A stretch of DNA of 64,000 nt from Glycomyces arizonensis DSM 44726 (lineage in GTDB: Bacteria > Actinomycetota > Actinomycetes > Mycobacteriales > Micromonosporaceae). The position numbers were made by a program, and so were the translations under genes. The notes beneath the pieces were generated by a model. That model worked only from the letters and a program-made list of their open reading frames with translations. It had not been told where the DNA came from and did no database searches. Below are positions 54,701 through 63,211 of the stretch, piece after piece (position 1 is the stretch's first letter; each line of letters begins with the position of its first letter). The stretch is from assembly GCF_000482705.1 (NCBI RefSeq), contig NZ_AXWO01000014.1, positions 84,258-148,257 on the forward strand, read 5' to 3'.

Positions 54701-55258
54701 GGCAACACCCTGGTCGTCCTCGACGAGAACGCGCACGCCGAACGCGCCCGCTTCACCTTCCCCAGGCAGCGCCAGGGCCGCCGCCTGTGCCTGGCCGACT
54801 TCTTCCGCGCCAAGGACGGCGAACGGCTCGACGTCCTCGGCATGCAGGTGGTCACCCTGGGCTCCAAGGTCTCCGAGTACACCAAGCAGCTGTTCGAGGC
54901 CAACGCCTACCGCGACTACCTCGAAGTCCACGGGCTCACCGTCCAGCTCACCGAGTCGCTCGCCGAATACTGGCACCGGCGCATCAGGCGCGAATGGGCC
55001 CTGCCCGGCGGCGCCACCGTCGCCGACGCCGACCCCGACGACCTGGGAGGCATCCTCGACGTCGACTTCCGCGGCTGCCGCTACTCCTTCGGCTACCCGG
55101 CCTGCCCCGAGCTGTCCGACCGCGCCACGCTCGTCGAACTGCTCGGCGCCGACCGCATCGGCGTCGAACTGTCCGAAGGCGACCAGCTCCACCCCGAGCA
55201 GTCCACCGACGCGATCGTCCTCCACCACCCGGAAGCCAGCTACTTCAACGCCAAGTAA
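51704..55258 (+). CDS. metH: cobalamin-dependent methionine synthase
   Basis: An 1184-residue four-module enzyme that transfers a methyl group from methyl-THF to homocysteine through cob(I)alamin. Module 1 (about 1-320) binds homocysteine with zinc cysteines in GLNCATGPDEM and GGCCGTTPDHI; module 2 is the pterin-binding barrel (NVGERTNANGSKAFRNAML); module 3 binds B12 with DVHDIGKN near residue 744; module 4 is the SAM-dependent activation domain ending ASYFNAK. I use the GTG at 51704, which is exactly 7 nt after TACCCT (51691-51696), so the message is probably leaderless; an upstream frame extension adds 17 residues only. No B12 riboswitch is visible. Confidence 0.96.
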   Translation: MSALNSFLETLSRRVVIADGGMGTMLQTFDPPLEDFDGHEGLSDILCLTRPDIVLAIHDAYLAAGADCVGTNSFNANYGGLIEYGITERARELARAAAALARQKADEHATPEWPRFVLGSMGGGTRLPTLGHAPYAILRDHYRECASGLIEGGADAILIETAQDLLQAKAAVIGAKRANADLGTNTPIIAQVTVETTGTMLVGGEIGAALTSLTALGVDLIGLNCATGPDEMSEHIRHLSRHSPVPISVMPNAGLPVLGPNGAVYPLTPDELADAHEDFVKNYGVNLVGGCCGTTPDHIRAVRARLSASDGTGAPERLLAPKERTPVIEPGVSSSYHHMPYRQDASIINVGERTNANGSKAFRNAMLDADYDRCVEIAREQTRGGSHMLDLCIDYVGRDGAEDMRVLASRFATASTLPIMLDSTEPNVVEAGLEALGGKCVVNSVNFEDGDGPNSRYQRIMPLVAEHGAGVVALCIDEDGQARDRDWKVRVAERLIADLTGTWGMRIEDIFVDALTFPISTGQEETRRDGLETIAAIREIARRHPGVNFTLGVSNISFGLNPAARQVLNSVFLHECVEAGLTSAIVHASKILPMASIPEEQKQVALDMVYDRRTDDYDPLQRLIEIFDGVSLAGSKEARAEALAALPLGERLAQRIIDGDKNGLDTDLDAALAEGKRPLEIINDHLLEGMKVVGDRFGAGQMQLPFVLQSAEAMKFAVAHLEPHMDKADATDKGTIVLATVRGDVHDIGKNLVDIILSNNGYTVVNLGIKQPINAILDAAETHGADVIGMSGLLVKSTVIMKDNLAEMMARGLHSRWPVLLGGAALTRAYVEDDLREMFEDGQVHYARDAFEGLSLMDRVMTARRTGVPITDPEREAKIAKRRERRAKQATLVAESLPDLDDTSVRSDVATDVDVPRPPFFGTRVVKGIALAEYAAMLDERATFLGQWGLKPTRGDGPSYEELVETEGRPRLRHWLDRLQTDNVLEAKVAYGYLPCYSEGNTLVVLDENAHAERARFTFPRQRQGRRLCLADFFRAKDGERLDVLGMQVVTLGSKVSEYTKQLFEANAYRDYLEVHGLTVQLTESLAEYWHRRIRREWALPGGATVADADPDDLGGILDVDFRGCRYSFGYPACPELSDRATLVELLGADRIGVELSEGDQLHPEQSTDAIVLHHPEASYFNAK

Positions 55259-55269
55259 CGACCGCGCAG

Positions 55270-55294
55270 GCCCGGCGCCGATGGGGCGCCGGGC
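55270..55294 (+). terminator. terminator after metH
   Basis: GCCCGGCGCC pairs with GGCGCCGGGC (10 bp) over GATGG, 11 bp past the stop; flanking GCGC runs could extend it imperfectly. Confidence 0.75.
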
Positions 55295-55349
55295 ACCGCG
55301 CGGCGAGCCCCAAGCGCCCGCCGAGACGCCACCGGGCACCATGGTCCCC

Positions 55350-55907
55350 ATGTCGCACGAACTCGTCGCCTTCCTCGGCGTCATGGACGCCGGAAAGTCC
55401 ACACTCGCCCTCCAGTACCACCACTCCCTCGGCGGGGACGGCATCCTCTACACCACGATGGACCGCAGCGGCGAAGGCGTCATCTCCAGCCGCATCGGAC
55501 TGGAGCACAAGGCCAAGGAGATCACCGCCGACCTCGACCTCTACGACGACCTCGCCGAACTCCGCCCGCCCTACGTCGTCGTCGACGAAGTCCAGTTCCT
55601 CACCGCGCCCAAGCAGATCAACCACCTCGCCGACGCCGTCGACGGCCTCGGCCTCGACGTCTACGCCTTCGGCCTCAAGACCGACTTCCTCGGACGGCTC
55701 TTCCCCGCCTCCCAGCGCCTCATCGAACTCGCCGACCGCGTCGAAGAGCTCCCCGTGCGCGTCAACTGCTGGTGCGGCGACCGCGGCACCCACAACGCCC
55801 GCCTCCGCGACGGCGTCATGGTCTTCGCGGGCGACCTCGTCGAAGTCGGCGACATGGACTCATACACCGTCCTGTGCCGCCGCCACCACCGGGCCGGACT
55901 CGCCTGA
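55350..55907 (+). CDS. tdk: thymidine kinase
   Basis: A 185-residue type II thymidine kinase that salvages thymidine to dTMP. It has the P-loop GVMDAGKSTLALQ, the DExQ-like VVVDEVQFL, the substrate loop AFGLKTDFLGRLFPAS and a zinc site with NCWCGDRGTHNARLR and the C-terminal CRRHH. The ATG at 55350 (MSHELVAFLG) gives the usual start; an ATG three codons earlier (55341) is an alternative. It lies alone between metH and a HAD gene. Confidence 0.93.
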   Translation: MSHELVAFLGVMDAGKSTLALQYHHSLGGDGILYTTMDRSGEGVISSRIGLEHKAKEITADLDLYDDLAELRPPYVVVDEVQFLTAPKQINHLADAVDGLGLDVYAFGLKTDFLGRLFPASQRLIELADRVEELPVRVNCWCGDRGTHNARLRDGVMVFAGDLVEVGDMDSYTVLCRRHHRAGLA

Positions 55908-55979
55908 GGCTTGTGAGCCCGCTCGCGACCGCGCGCCGATCCCGCCGGTCCCACACGCCACCGCCGTACCGTCTAAGGC

Positions 55980-56633
55980 GTGAATGACTTCCCGCAAGCC
56001 GTGCTCTTCGACATGGACGGCACCCTCCTCGACTCCGAGCCGCTCTGGGACGTGGCGCTGGAAGAGCTCGCCATCGAGCTCGGCGGCACGCTCGAACCCG
56101 AAACCCGCGCCAGCATGATCGGCACCAACGAGGCCGCCACGGTCGTCATCCTCCTCGAAAGCCTCGGCCTCCCCCTCGAAGCGGCCGACGAGCACCAGGC
56201 GTGGCTGCGCACCCGCATGCGCGAGCTGTTCGCCGCAGGCGTCCCCTGCAAGCCCGGCGCCCGCGAACTCCTGCTCGAAGTGAACGCCGCGGGCGTGCCC
56301 ACCGCGCTGGTCACCTCCACCCCCCGGGAACTGACCGACCTGCTGCTCAGCCACCTCGACCCCGGCAACTTCGACCTCGTCGTCTGCGGCGACGAAGTCG
56401 AGCACAAGAAGCCCGACCCCGAGCCCTACCGCACCGCCGCCGAGAAGCTCGGCGTCGACATCACCCGCACCGTCGTCCTGGAGGACTCCCTCACGGGCGT
56501 CACCTCCGCCTTGGTAGCCGGCGCGGTCACCATCGCGATCCCCAGTGAAGTCCCGCTCCCGCCCTCGGTCGAAGTCCGCACCCTCAAGACCCTCGACGGC
56601 ATCGACCTCGACTATCTCCGCGGCCTCGGCTGA
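55980..56633 (+). CDS. HAD-superfamily phosphatase (beta-phosphoglucomutase-like)
   Basis: A 217-residue HAD hydrolase with a helical cap. Motif I is LFDMDGTLLDSEPLWD, motif II TALVTSTPR, motif III KKPDPEPY and motif IV EDSLTGVTSAL. It belongs to the group of sugar-phosphate phosphatases and beta-phosphoglucomutases; substrate unknown. The GTG at 55980 is exactly 7 nt after TACCGT (55967-55972), so a leaderless transcript is likely. Confidence 0.9.
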   Translation: MNDFPQAVLFDMDGTLLDSEPLWDVALEELAIELGGTLEPETRASMIGTNEAATVVILLESLGLPLEAADEHQAWLRTRMRELFAAGVPCKPGARELLLEVNAAGVPTALVTSTPRELTDLLLSHLDPGNFDLVVCGDEVEHKKPDPEPYRTAAEKLGVDITRTVVLEDSLTGVTSALVAGAVTIAIPSEVPLPPSVEVRTLKTLDGIDLDYLRGLG

Positions 56634-56681
56634 CCCGAAAACGCCTTGACCCGCGAGACGGCGGGCACCAACCTGGTTCAG

Positions 56682-57191
56682 ATGGAACCCAGCCACGCCA
56701 TCGTCAAGGCCCTCGCCGACCCCGCGCGCCTGCGGGCCTTCGCCCAGATCGTCCTCGCCGGCGACGCCGGAGCCGACCCCGCCGACCTGGAAGAACGAAC
56801 GATCCCGCGACTCCTCCGATCCGGCCTGGTCACCCGCGAGGACAACCGGCTCCACGCCGAACCGAAGGCGTTCCAGACCGCCGCCGCGGCCGCCCGCAAG
56901 GCCAACCCCGACGCCCCCGCCGACGTCGCGCCGAACCTCGCCGACTTCTACTCCGAAGGCCGCATCGCCGTCCGGCCCACCCGCCGCGCCACCCGCGTCG
57001 CCCTCCTGCGCGATCTCGCCGGGCGCCTGTTCGAGTTCGACCGCGTCTACACCGAACGCGAGATCACCGACGCCCTCGCCACCCAATACGACGACCCGCT
57101 CCAACTGCGCCGCGACCTCATCGACGAACTCTTCCTCGAACGCACCGCGGGCGGACGCGAATACCGCCGCCGCGAGGCCCCGCCGATCTAA
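56682..57191 (+). CDS. winged-helix protein with DUF2087 domain
   Basis: A 169-residue protein. The N-terminal 65 residues (HAIVKALADPARLRAFAQIV, IPRLLRSGLVTREDNRLHAE) look like an ArsR-type winged helix, and the C-terminal 75 (RRATRVALLRDLAGRLFEFD, YTEREITDALATQYDDPLQL) are a DUF2087 domain. It may be a regulator. An earlier TTG at 56646 overlaps a TTGACC that, with CAACCT 17 bp later (56669-56674) and 7 nt to the ATG at 56682, would make a leaderless promoter, so I prefer the ATG. Confidence 0.75.
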   Translation: MEPSHAIVKALADPARLRAFAQIVLAGDAGADPADLEERTIPRLLRSGLVTREDNRLHAEPKAFQTAAAAARKANPDAPADVAPNLADFYSEGRIAVRPTRRATRVALLRDLAGRLFEFDRVYTEREITDALATQYDDPLQLRRDLIDELFLERTAGGREYRRREAPPI

Positions 57192-57554
57192 GCTCCAGGA
57201 CCGCGGCGCGGCCAGCGCGTCGCGGTGCCGATCCCCCCACGCACCGAGCGGCGCCAGCGCCTCGTTCAACTCCTCGCCCAGCGGCGTCAGCGAATACTCC
57301 ACCCGCGGCGGCACCTCCGCGTACAGCTCCCGGCGCACGATCCCCGACGCCTCCAACTGCCGCAGATTCTCCGCGAGCACCTTCTCGCTCACCCCGGTGA
57401 GCATCCGCCGGATCCGCCCGAACCGCACCGGCCCCTCGGCGAGCACCCACATCAGGTGCATCTTCCACTTGCCGCCGACCACGTCGATCGCGATCGACAT
57501 CCCGCAGACTTGATCTGTGTCACTGACGGCGCGCACCGGGCTCCCCTCGACCAT
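57188..57554 (-). CDS. HxlR-family regulator, reading frame apparently broken near the 3' end
   Basis: The first 110 residues from the ATG at 57554 are a clear HxlR winged helix: DVVGGKWKMHLMWVLAEGPV, FGRIRRMLTGVSEKVLAENL, RQLEASGIVRRELYAEVPPR, VEYSLTPLGEELNEALAPLG, AWGDRHRDAL. No stop follows in this frame for more than 400 codons, antisense to two genes. One frame over, a TAG at 57190-57188 would end a protein of the usual ~121 residues and give a 4-bp CTAA/TTAG overlap with the convergent gene, as at phhA. The length 57188-57554 (367 nt) is one base more than a multiple of three. A single-base insertion in the GC-rich tail, real or a sequence error, explains this. It is divergent from the imine-reductase-like genes. 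Confidence 0.65.
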
Positions 57555-57675
57555 ATTCCGAACCTCGCGGTAAGCAACCCCACCCGAAAGTGCGGTCTTG
57601 CGAAGCCTACTCGGGCCGACCGACCATGGATCCCGTCCAAGGAAGCAAGAACAAGCACTTCCCAAGGGAAACAAC

Positions 57676-58548
57676 ATGACTGCCAAGCAATCCGTCACCG
57701 TGATCGGCCTCGGCCCCATGGGCCGGGCGATGGTCAGAGCCTTCCTCGATGCCGATGTCGACGTCACCGTCTGGAACCGCACCGCCGCCAAAGCCGACGA
57801 CATGGCGGCACTCGGCGCCCGCAAGGCCCGCACCGTCGCCGAAGCCCTCGATGCCAATGAGACCGCCGTCCTCAGCCTCACCGACTACCCGGCCATGTAC
57901 GACGTCCTCGGGCAGGCGCCCGACCGACTCGAAGGCACCACCGTCGTCAACCTCTCCTCCGACTCGCCGGAGCACGCCCGCCAGGGCGCCGCCTGGGTCC
58001 TCGACCACGGCGGCCACTACCTCTCCGGCGGCGTCATGTCCCAAGGCGACGACCTCACCCACCCCGACGCCTACCTCTACTACAGCGGCCCCAAGGAGCT
58101 CTTCGACGCCACAGCCGAGCTGCTCCGCCCACTCGGCCGCCAGGAGTACCTCGGCGACGACCAAGGACTCTCCCAGGTCTTCTACCAGGCCGAACTCGCC
58201 CTCTTCCACGCCTTCCTCATCGGCTGGCAGCAGGCGCTCGCCATCGTCGACCGCTCCGGCGCCGACTTCGACCGCTTCGTCACAGCCGCCACCGACCACC
58301 CGAACAGCTACCGCGACTTCATGCGCGCCTTCGCCGCACTCGCCGAACGAGGCGGCTGGGGCGACCGGGCGAGCTTCGCAATGATGCACGCCGGAGCCCA
58401 ACACGTCATCGACACCAGCGAAGCCCTCGGCGTCGACGCCGAACTCACCAAGACCGCCCAGGACTACTACCGGCGCGCCATCGACGCCACCGAGAAGGCC
58501 GGACATCCCGTGCCCGTCTACCGCATCGTCCGCGGCGACGCCGCATAG
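57676..58548 (+). CDS. NAD(P)-binding imine-reductase/beta-hydroxyacid dehydrogenase-like protein
   Basis: A 290-residue two-domain reductase. The N-terminal Rossmann fold starts VTVIGLGPMGRAMVRAFLDA with VTVWNRTAAKADDM (NADPH-type), and the C-terminal helical domain resembles imine reductases (GWQQALAIVDRSGADFDRFV). The lysine of classical beta-hydroxyacid dehydrogenases is not evident, which points to the imine-reductase side. AAGGGA lies about eight bases before the ATG at 57676. It is paired with a paralogue 13 bp downstream and divergent from the HxlR gene that probably controls both. Confidence 0.83.
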   Translation: MTAKQSVTVIGLGPMGRAMVRAFLDADVDVTVWNRTAAKADDMAALGARKARTVAEALDANETAVLSLTDYPAMYDVLGQAPDRLEGTTVVNLSSDSPEHARQGAAWVLDHGGHYLSGGVMSQGDDLTHPDAYLYYSGPKELFDATAELLRPLGRQEYLGDDQGLSQVFYQAELALFHAFLIGWQQALAIVDRSGADFDRFVTAATDHPNSYRDFMRAFAALAERGGWGDRASFAMMHAGAQHVIDTSEALGVDAELTKTAQDYYRRAIDATEKAGHPVPVYRIVRGDAA

Positions 58549-58561
58549 AAAGCAGCGCACC

Positions 58562-59428
58562 ATGACCAAAGGCAAGATCACCGTCCTCGGCCTCGGCGCG
58601 ATGGGCTCGGCCATCACCGACCGCCTCCGCGAATCCGGCTACGCCACCACCGTCTGGAACCGCACCGCCGCCAAGACCGAACCCCACGTCGAAGCCGGAT
58701 CCACCGCGGCCGACACCGTCGCCGGAGCCGTCACCGCAGGCGACATCATCTTCGTCGTCCTGCTCGACCACGCCAGCGTCCACGAACGCCTCGAACCCGT
58801 CGCCGCCGAACTCGAAGGCAAAGTCGTCGTCAACCTCACGACCACCACCCCGAACGAGGCCCGCACCACCGCGGCCTGGGCCGCCGAACACGGCATCGCC
58901 TACCTCGACGGCGCGATCATGGCCGTCCCCGACATGATCGGCCGACCGGGCTCGCGCCTCCTCTACTCCGGCGACGAGAACGCCTACGCCATCGCCGAAT
59001 CCGTCCTCAAGACCCTCGGCACCGCCGAATTCGAAGGCGCCGACCCCGGCGTGGCCGCACTGAAGGACATGGCCCTCCTCTCGGCCATGGAACTCATGTT
59101 CGCCGGACTGATCCAGGCCGCGGCCATGATGCGAACGGTGGGAGTGAGCGCGGCCGACACCGCCGAAGAGACCACCGCATGGCTCGGCGCCATGCTGCCG
59201 AGCCTGCACGGACTCGCGGCGATCGTCGACGGCGGCGGCTACCGGACCGGCGGCCAGAGCGTCGACTTCACCAGAGCCGCAGCCGCCTCACTCATCACCG
59301 CCAGCCGCGAACAGGGCATCAGCGCCGACCTGCTCGAACCGCAGAAGAAACTCCTGGACGAACTCGCCGCCATCGGCCACGGCGCCGACGACTGGCCCCG
59401 CATCATCGAACTGCTGACCATCGAATAG
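58562..59428 (+). CDS. second imine-reductase-like protein
   Basis: A 288-residue paralogue of the preceding protein: ITVLGLGAMGSAITDRLRES, YATTVWNRTAAKTEPHVEAG and AIVDGGGYRTGGQSVDFTRA in the C-terminal domain. The two share layout and the VWNRTAAK segment, but not close overall sequence, so this is an old duplication or a heteromeric pair. Short spacing (13 bp) implies one message. Possible role: reduction of a cyclic imine such as piperideine or pyrroline derivatives, unproven. It ends at a shared terminator. Confidence 0.83.
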   Translation: MTKGKITVLGLGAMGSAITDRLRESGYATTVWNRTAAKTEPHVEAGSTAADTVAGAVTAGDIIFVVLLDHASVHERLEPVAAELEGKVVVNLTTTTPNEARTTAAWAAEHGIAYLDGAIMAVPDMIGRPGSRLLYSGDENAYAIAESVLKTLGTAEFEGADPGVAALKDMALLSAMELMFAGLIQAAAMMRTVGVSAADTAEETTAWLGAMLPSLHGLAAIVDGGGYRTGGQSVDFTRAAAASLITASREQGISADLLEPQKKLLDELAAIGHGADDWPRIIELLTIE

Positions 59429-59430
59429 CC

Positions 59431-59468
59431 GCTGCTGAGGTCAGGCCGCCCCGCCTGACCTCAGCAGC
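59431..59468. terminator. bidirectional terminator reaching into the XRE gene
   Basis: GCTGCTGAGGTCAGGC pairs perfectly with GCCTGACCTCAGCAGC (16 bp) over CGCCCC. It starts 3 bp past the stop of the second reductase and includes the last nine codons of the convergent XRE-type gene. Confidence 0.8.
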
Positions 59469-60295
59469 CGCAGCTTGTCGTGATCGTCCGTCCCCGGCGA
59501 GGCCGACAGAGTCACCAGCAGCTGGCCGCTCCCGTCCGCCACCCGGAACTGCTCCTTGTGCAGCGTCAACGCCCCCACGATCGGGTGATCGAACCGGACC
59601 GTCCCGATGTTGCAGTCGCGCACCTCGGCCCGCGCCCACAGCTCGGCGAAGTGCCGATGCCGCATCGACAGCTCGCCGATCAACGACGCCAGCTCCTCGT
59701 CCTCCGAGAACAGCGCCGCGACCTTCCGCAGCTGCGCCACCGTGTCCGCCGCGCACACCGGCCACGTCGGGAAGAACGGCCGCGAATCCTCGTCGAACAC
59801 CAGCCGCGCCATGTTCGGATTCCGCTCCATGTCCCAACCGAGCGGCTCGTACAGCGCCCGAGCCATCTCGTTCGACACCAGCACGTCCATCCGGTGGTTC
59901 TGCAGCATCGACGGGAACTCGCCGACCGACTGGACCATCGTCCGCAGCTCCGGCCGGATGTCGGCGCACGGATGCCCCGGCCCCAGCCGCGTATAGCCCG
60001 CCAGCCGGTGCAGATGCGCCCGCGTGGTCGCATCGAGCCGCAACGCCCGCGCCACCGCGTCCAACACCTGATCGGACGGCCGCTTCGCCCGCCCCTGCTC
60101 CAGACGCGTGTAGTAATCCACGCTCACCCCGGCCAGCAGCGCCAGCTCCTCCCTGCGCAGCCCCGGCACGCGACGCCGCGAATCCTCACGCAGCCCCACG
60201 TCGGACGGGTTCACGCGCGCCCGCCTCGCCTGCAGGAACTTGCCCAGATCGGCCACATCCTCGAGCCGGTGAATCTCAGCCGCGTCCGGATCCAT
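59441..60295 (-). CDS. XRE-family regulator with MmyB-like ligand domain
   Basis: A 284-residue regulator. Residues about 15-80 form the HTH (GLRREELALLAGVSVDYYTR followed by LEQGRAKRPSDQVLDAVARA), and the C-terminal 180 a MmyB-like ligand domain (MDVLVSNEMARALYEPLGWD, FFPTWPVCAADTVAQLRKVA) that in relatives binds fatty-acid-like or small ligands. I use the ATG at 60295, with GGAGG nine bases upstream; a TTG at 60316 is possible. It is divergent from the quinone reductase gene, as in many actinobacteria, and probably represses it. Confidence 0.88.
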   Translation of the reverse strand: MDPDAAEIHRLEDVADLGKFLQARRARVNPSDVGLREDSRRRVPGLRREELALLAGVSVDYYTRLEQGRAKRPSDQVLDAVARALRLDATTRAHLHRLAGYTRLGPGHPCADIRPELRTMVQSVGEFPSMLQNHRMDVLVSNEMARALYEPLGWDMERNPNMARLVFDEDSRPFFPTWPVCAADTVAQLRKVAALFSEDEELASLIGELSMRHRHFAELWARAEVRDCNIGTVRFDHPIVGALTLHKEQFRVADGSGQLLVTLSASPGTDDHDKLRLLRSGGAA

Positions 60296-60343
60296 GCGGA
60301 CCACCTCCGCCCGCAAGTATCACCGCATCGACGACCCGATGCC

Positions 60344-60364
60344 TAGGACCGTCAGTCCTATGAT
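60344..60364 (+). promoter_or_regulatory. candidate operator/promoter of the quinone reductase gene
   Basis: The inverted repeat TAGGAC-CGTCA-GTCCTA (60344-60360) runs into a good -10 box TATGAT (60359-60364) in the gap between the XRE regulator and the reductase. No clear -35 box. Confidence 0.5.
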
Positions 60365-60427
60365 CGAACAACCCCAGGTCGAACAGGTGTCTGGCAGCCT
60401 CCCCGAAACGCCCGCAGCATGGTGCCG

Positions 60428-61180
60428 ATGAACATCCACATCGTTTACGCCCACCCGTCCGCCACTTCACTCAACGCCGCACTGCGCGAGGAGATGACCG
60501 CTGAACTCGAAGCCCTCGGCCACATCGCCACTGTCAGCGACCTCTACGCCATGAAATGGAAGGCTGTCGCCGACTACGACGACTTCGGCGACGTCGACAA
60601 CGACGGCTTCATGGCCGCCGCGGGCGAAGCCCACGCCAACGGCACGCAGACCGCCGACATCACCGCCGAACAGGAGAAGGTCCTGGCCGCCGACGCCCTG
60701 ATCCTCCAATTCCCGCTGTGGTGGTTCACCATGCCCGCCATCATGAAAGGCTGGTTCGACCGGGTCTTCACCAACGGTTTCGGCTACGGCGACAACCGCA
60801 CCTGGAAGCGCTACGGCGACGGCAGGCTCACCGGCAAGCGCGCCATGATCGTCACCACCACAGGCGCCGCCGAATCCCACCTGTCCGACCGAGGCGTCAA
60901 CGGCGACATCGAGCACCTGCTCTTCCCGATCAACCACGGCATCCTCTTCTACACCGGCATGGACGTCCTGCCGCCCGTCGCCGTCACCGGAGCGGGACGC
61001 CTCGACCGCGAGGGCTACGCCCGAACCGCCGCCCACCTGCGCGAACGCCTCCGCACACTCGCGACCACCGAACCGATCGCCTTCCGACCCCAGGACAGCG
61101 GCGACTACGACGAGCACCGCCGCCTCAAGCCCGGCCTGGAACGCCCCCAAACCGCCGGCTTCGACCTCCACATCGCCTGA
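60428..61180 (+). CDS. NAD(P)H dehydrogenase (quinone), flavodoxin fold
   Basis: A 250-residue FMN/FAD-binding reductase of the NQO1/MdaB/KefF type. It begins MNIHIVYAHPSATSLNAALR (the flavin phosphate loop), then ILQFPLWWFTMPAIMKGWFD, RVFTNGFGYG and TTTGAAESHLSDRGVNGDIE, all typical. It reduces quinones by two electrons to prevent redox cycling. The ATG at 60428 gives the usual N-terminus; an ATG at 60419 would add three residues. Neither has a clear ribosome site. It is divergent from its probable XRE regulator. Confidence 0.9.
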   Translation: MNIHIVYAHPSATSLNAALREEMTAELEALGHIATVSDLYAMKWKAVADYDDFGDVDNDGFMAAAGEAHANGTQTADITAEQEKVLAADALILQFPLWWFTMPAIMKGWFDRVFTNGFGYGDNRTWKRYGDGRLTGKRAMIVTTTGAAESHLSDRGVNGDIEHLLFPINHGILFYTGMDVLPPVAVTGAGRLDREGYARTAAHLRERLRTLATTEPIAFRPQDSGDYDEHRRLKPGLERPQTAGFDLHIA

Positions 61181-61190
61181 ACACGCGAAA

Positions 61191-61217
61191 GCCGGAGCGG
61201 CACCATGCCGCTCCGGC
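61191..61217. terminator. terminator between quinone reductase and KamA-like gene
   Basis: GCCGGAGCGGCA pairs with TGCCGCTCCGGC (12 bp) over a 3-nt loop. It begins 11 bp past the reductase stop and lies between convergent genes. Confidence 0.78.
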
Positions 61218-61276
61218 CGCGAAGCCCGCTCCTGCCGGAAAAGGGCGACGACTTCAGGAAGACGAACGAGCCCCGG

Positions 61277-62572
<1,296 letters not shown>

Positions 62573-62785
62573 GGCGCACTCGACCTCCTCTACGTGTGAG
62601 TTTTTCAGCTGGGCAGATGGGCACACTTACGAATACGTGCGCGAAACGCACCTTCACCACGTCGATCCCCGGTTGGTTCCCACCCGGGGATCGACCCCGT
62701 GATGCTGCGATCACGGATGGTGCACCTGGTGCGTTCGCGCACAGTGTGCGATCAGTATGAATTTCTCTAAGGCTTGAAATCGACC
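62573..62785 (-). ncRNA. hairpin-rich intergenic leader, candidate cis-acting RNA
   Basis: 213 bp without a gene but rich in perfect stems: GTCGATCCCCGG/CCGGGGATCGAC (62661-62672, 62684-62695; 11-nt loop), CCGTGAT/ATCACGG (62697-62703, 62710-62716), and GTGCG-TTCG-CGCAC (62729-62742). A second GTGCG/CGCAC-type pair lies near 62636-62650. Read on the minus strand these precede the KamA-like gene and follow osmC, so they may be a regulatory leader, a terminator, or both. I do not recognise a known riboswitch. CATACT on the minus strand (62759-62754) could be a -10 box. Confidence 0.5.
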
Positions 62786-63211
62786 CTAGCCCAGGGTCGC
62801 TTCCAGCGTGATCGGGACCGCCTTGAGCGCTTGGCTCACAGGGCAACCGTCCTTGGTGGCCTCCGCGATCTCGGCGAACTCGTCGGAGCCGATCCCCGGC
62901 ACGGTGGCGTGAACGGCGAGCGTGATGCCCGTGATGCCGGTGCCCGGCTTGAAGTCGACGCTGGCCTCGGTGAGGATCTCCTCAGGCGCGTGGCCCGCCT
63001 TGCCCAGCCCGGCCGAGAGGGCCATGGAGTAGCAGGAGGCGTGGGCCGCCGCGATGAGCTCCTCGGGGCTCGTCTTGCCCTCGGGTTCGTTCGCGCGAGC
63101 CGCCCAGGTCACCGAAGTGTCCGGCAGACCGGACGAGACGAAGCTGGTGACACCGCTGCCGTTCTGGAGATCCCCGGTCCAGCGGGTGCTTGCTTTGCGA
63201 GTGACTGACAT
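62786..63211 (-). CDS. OsmC-family peroxidase
   Basis: A 141-residue OsmC/Ohr-fold protein that reduces organic hydroperoxides with two reactive cysteines, here Cys60 in IAAAHASCYSMALS and Cys123 in KDGCPVSQALK. The N-terminus RKASTRWTGDLQNGSG and the NEPEGKTSPEELIAAAH segment place it with OsmC rather than Ohr. The ATG at 63211 has AGGAGA six bases upstream. Mycothiol or lipoyl systems would supply electrons. It has its own promoter region facing away from the rRNA operon. Confidence 0.92.
   Translation of the reverse strand: MSVTRKASTRWTGDLQNGSGVTSFVSSGLPDTSVTWAARANEPEGKTSPEELIAAAHASCYSMALSAGLGKAGHAPEEILTEASVDFKPGTGITGITLAVHATVPGIGSDEFAEIAEATKDGCPVSQALKAVPITLEATLG

Noticed and set aside
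55860..57881. A 673-codon minus-strand frame containing the HxlR domain
   Set aside because: Only residues about 110-225 are HxlR-like; the rest is antisense to the HAD and DUF2087 genes. I treat it as a short HxlR gene with a lost stop.
62661..62716. A tRNA-like arrangement of hairpins in the KamA-like leader
   Set aside because: The stems do not give a 7-bp acceptor, a 5-bp T arm with a TTCRA loop, or an anticodon loop in the right order.
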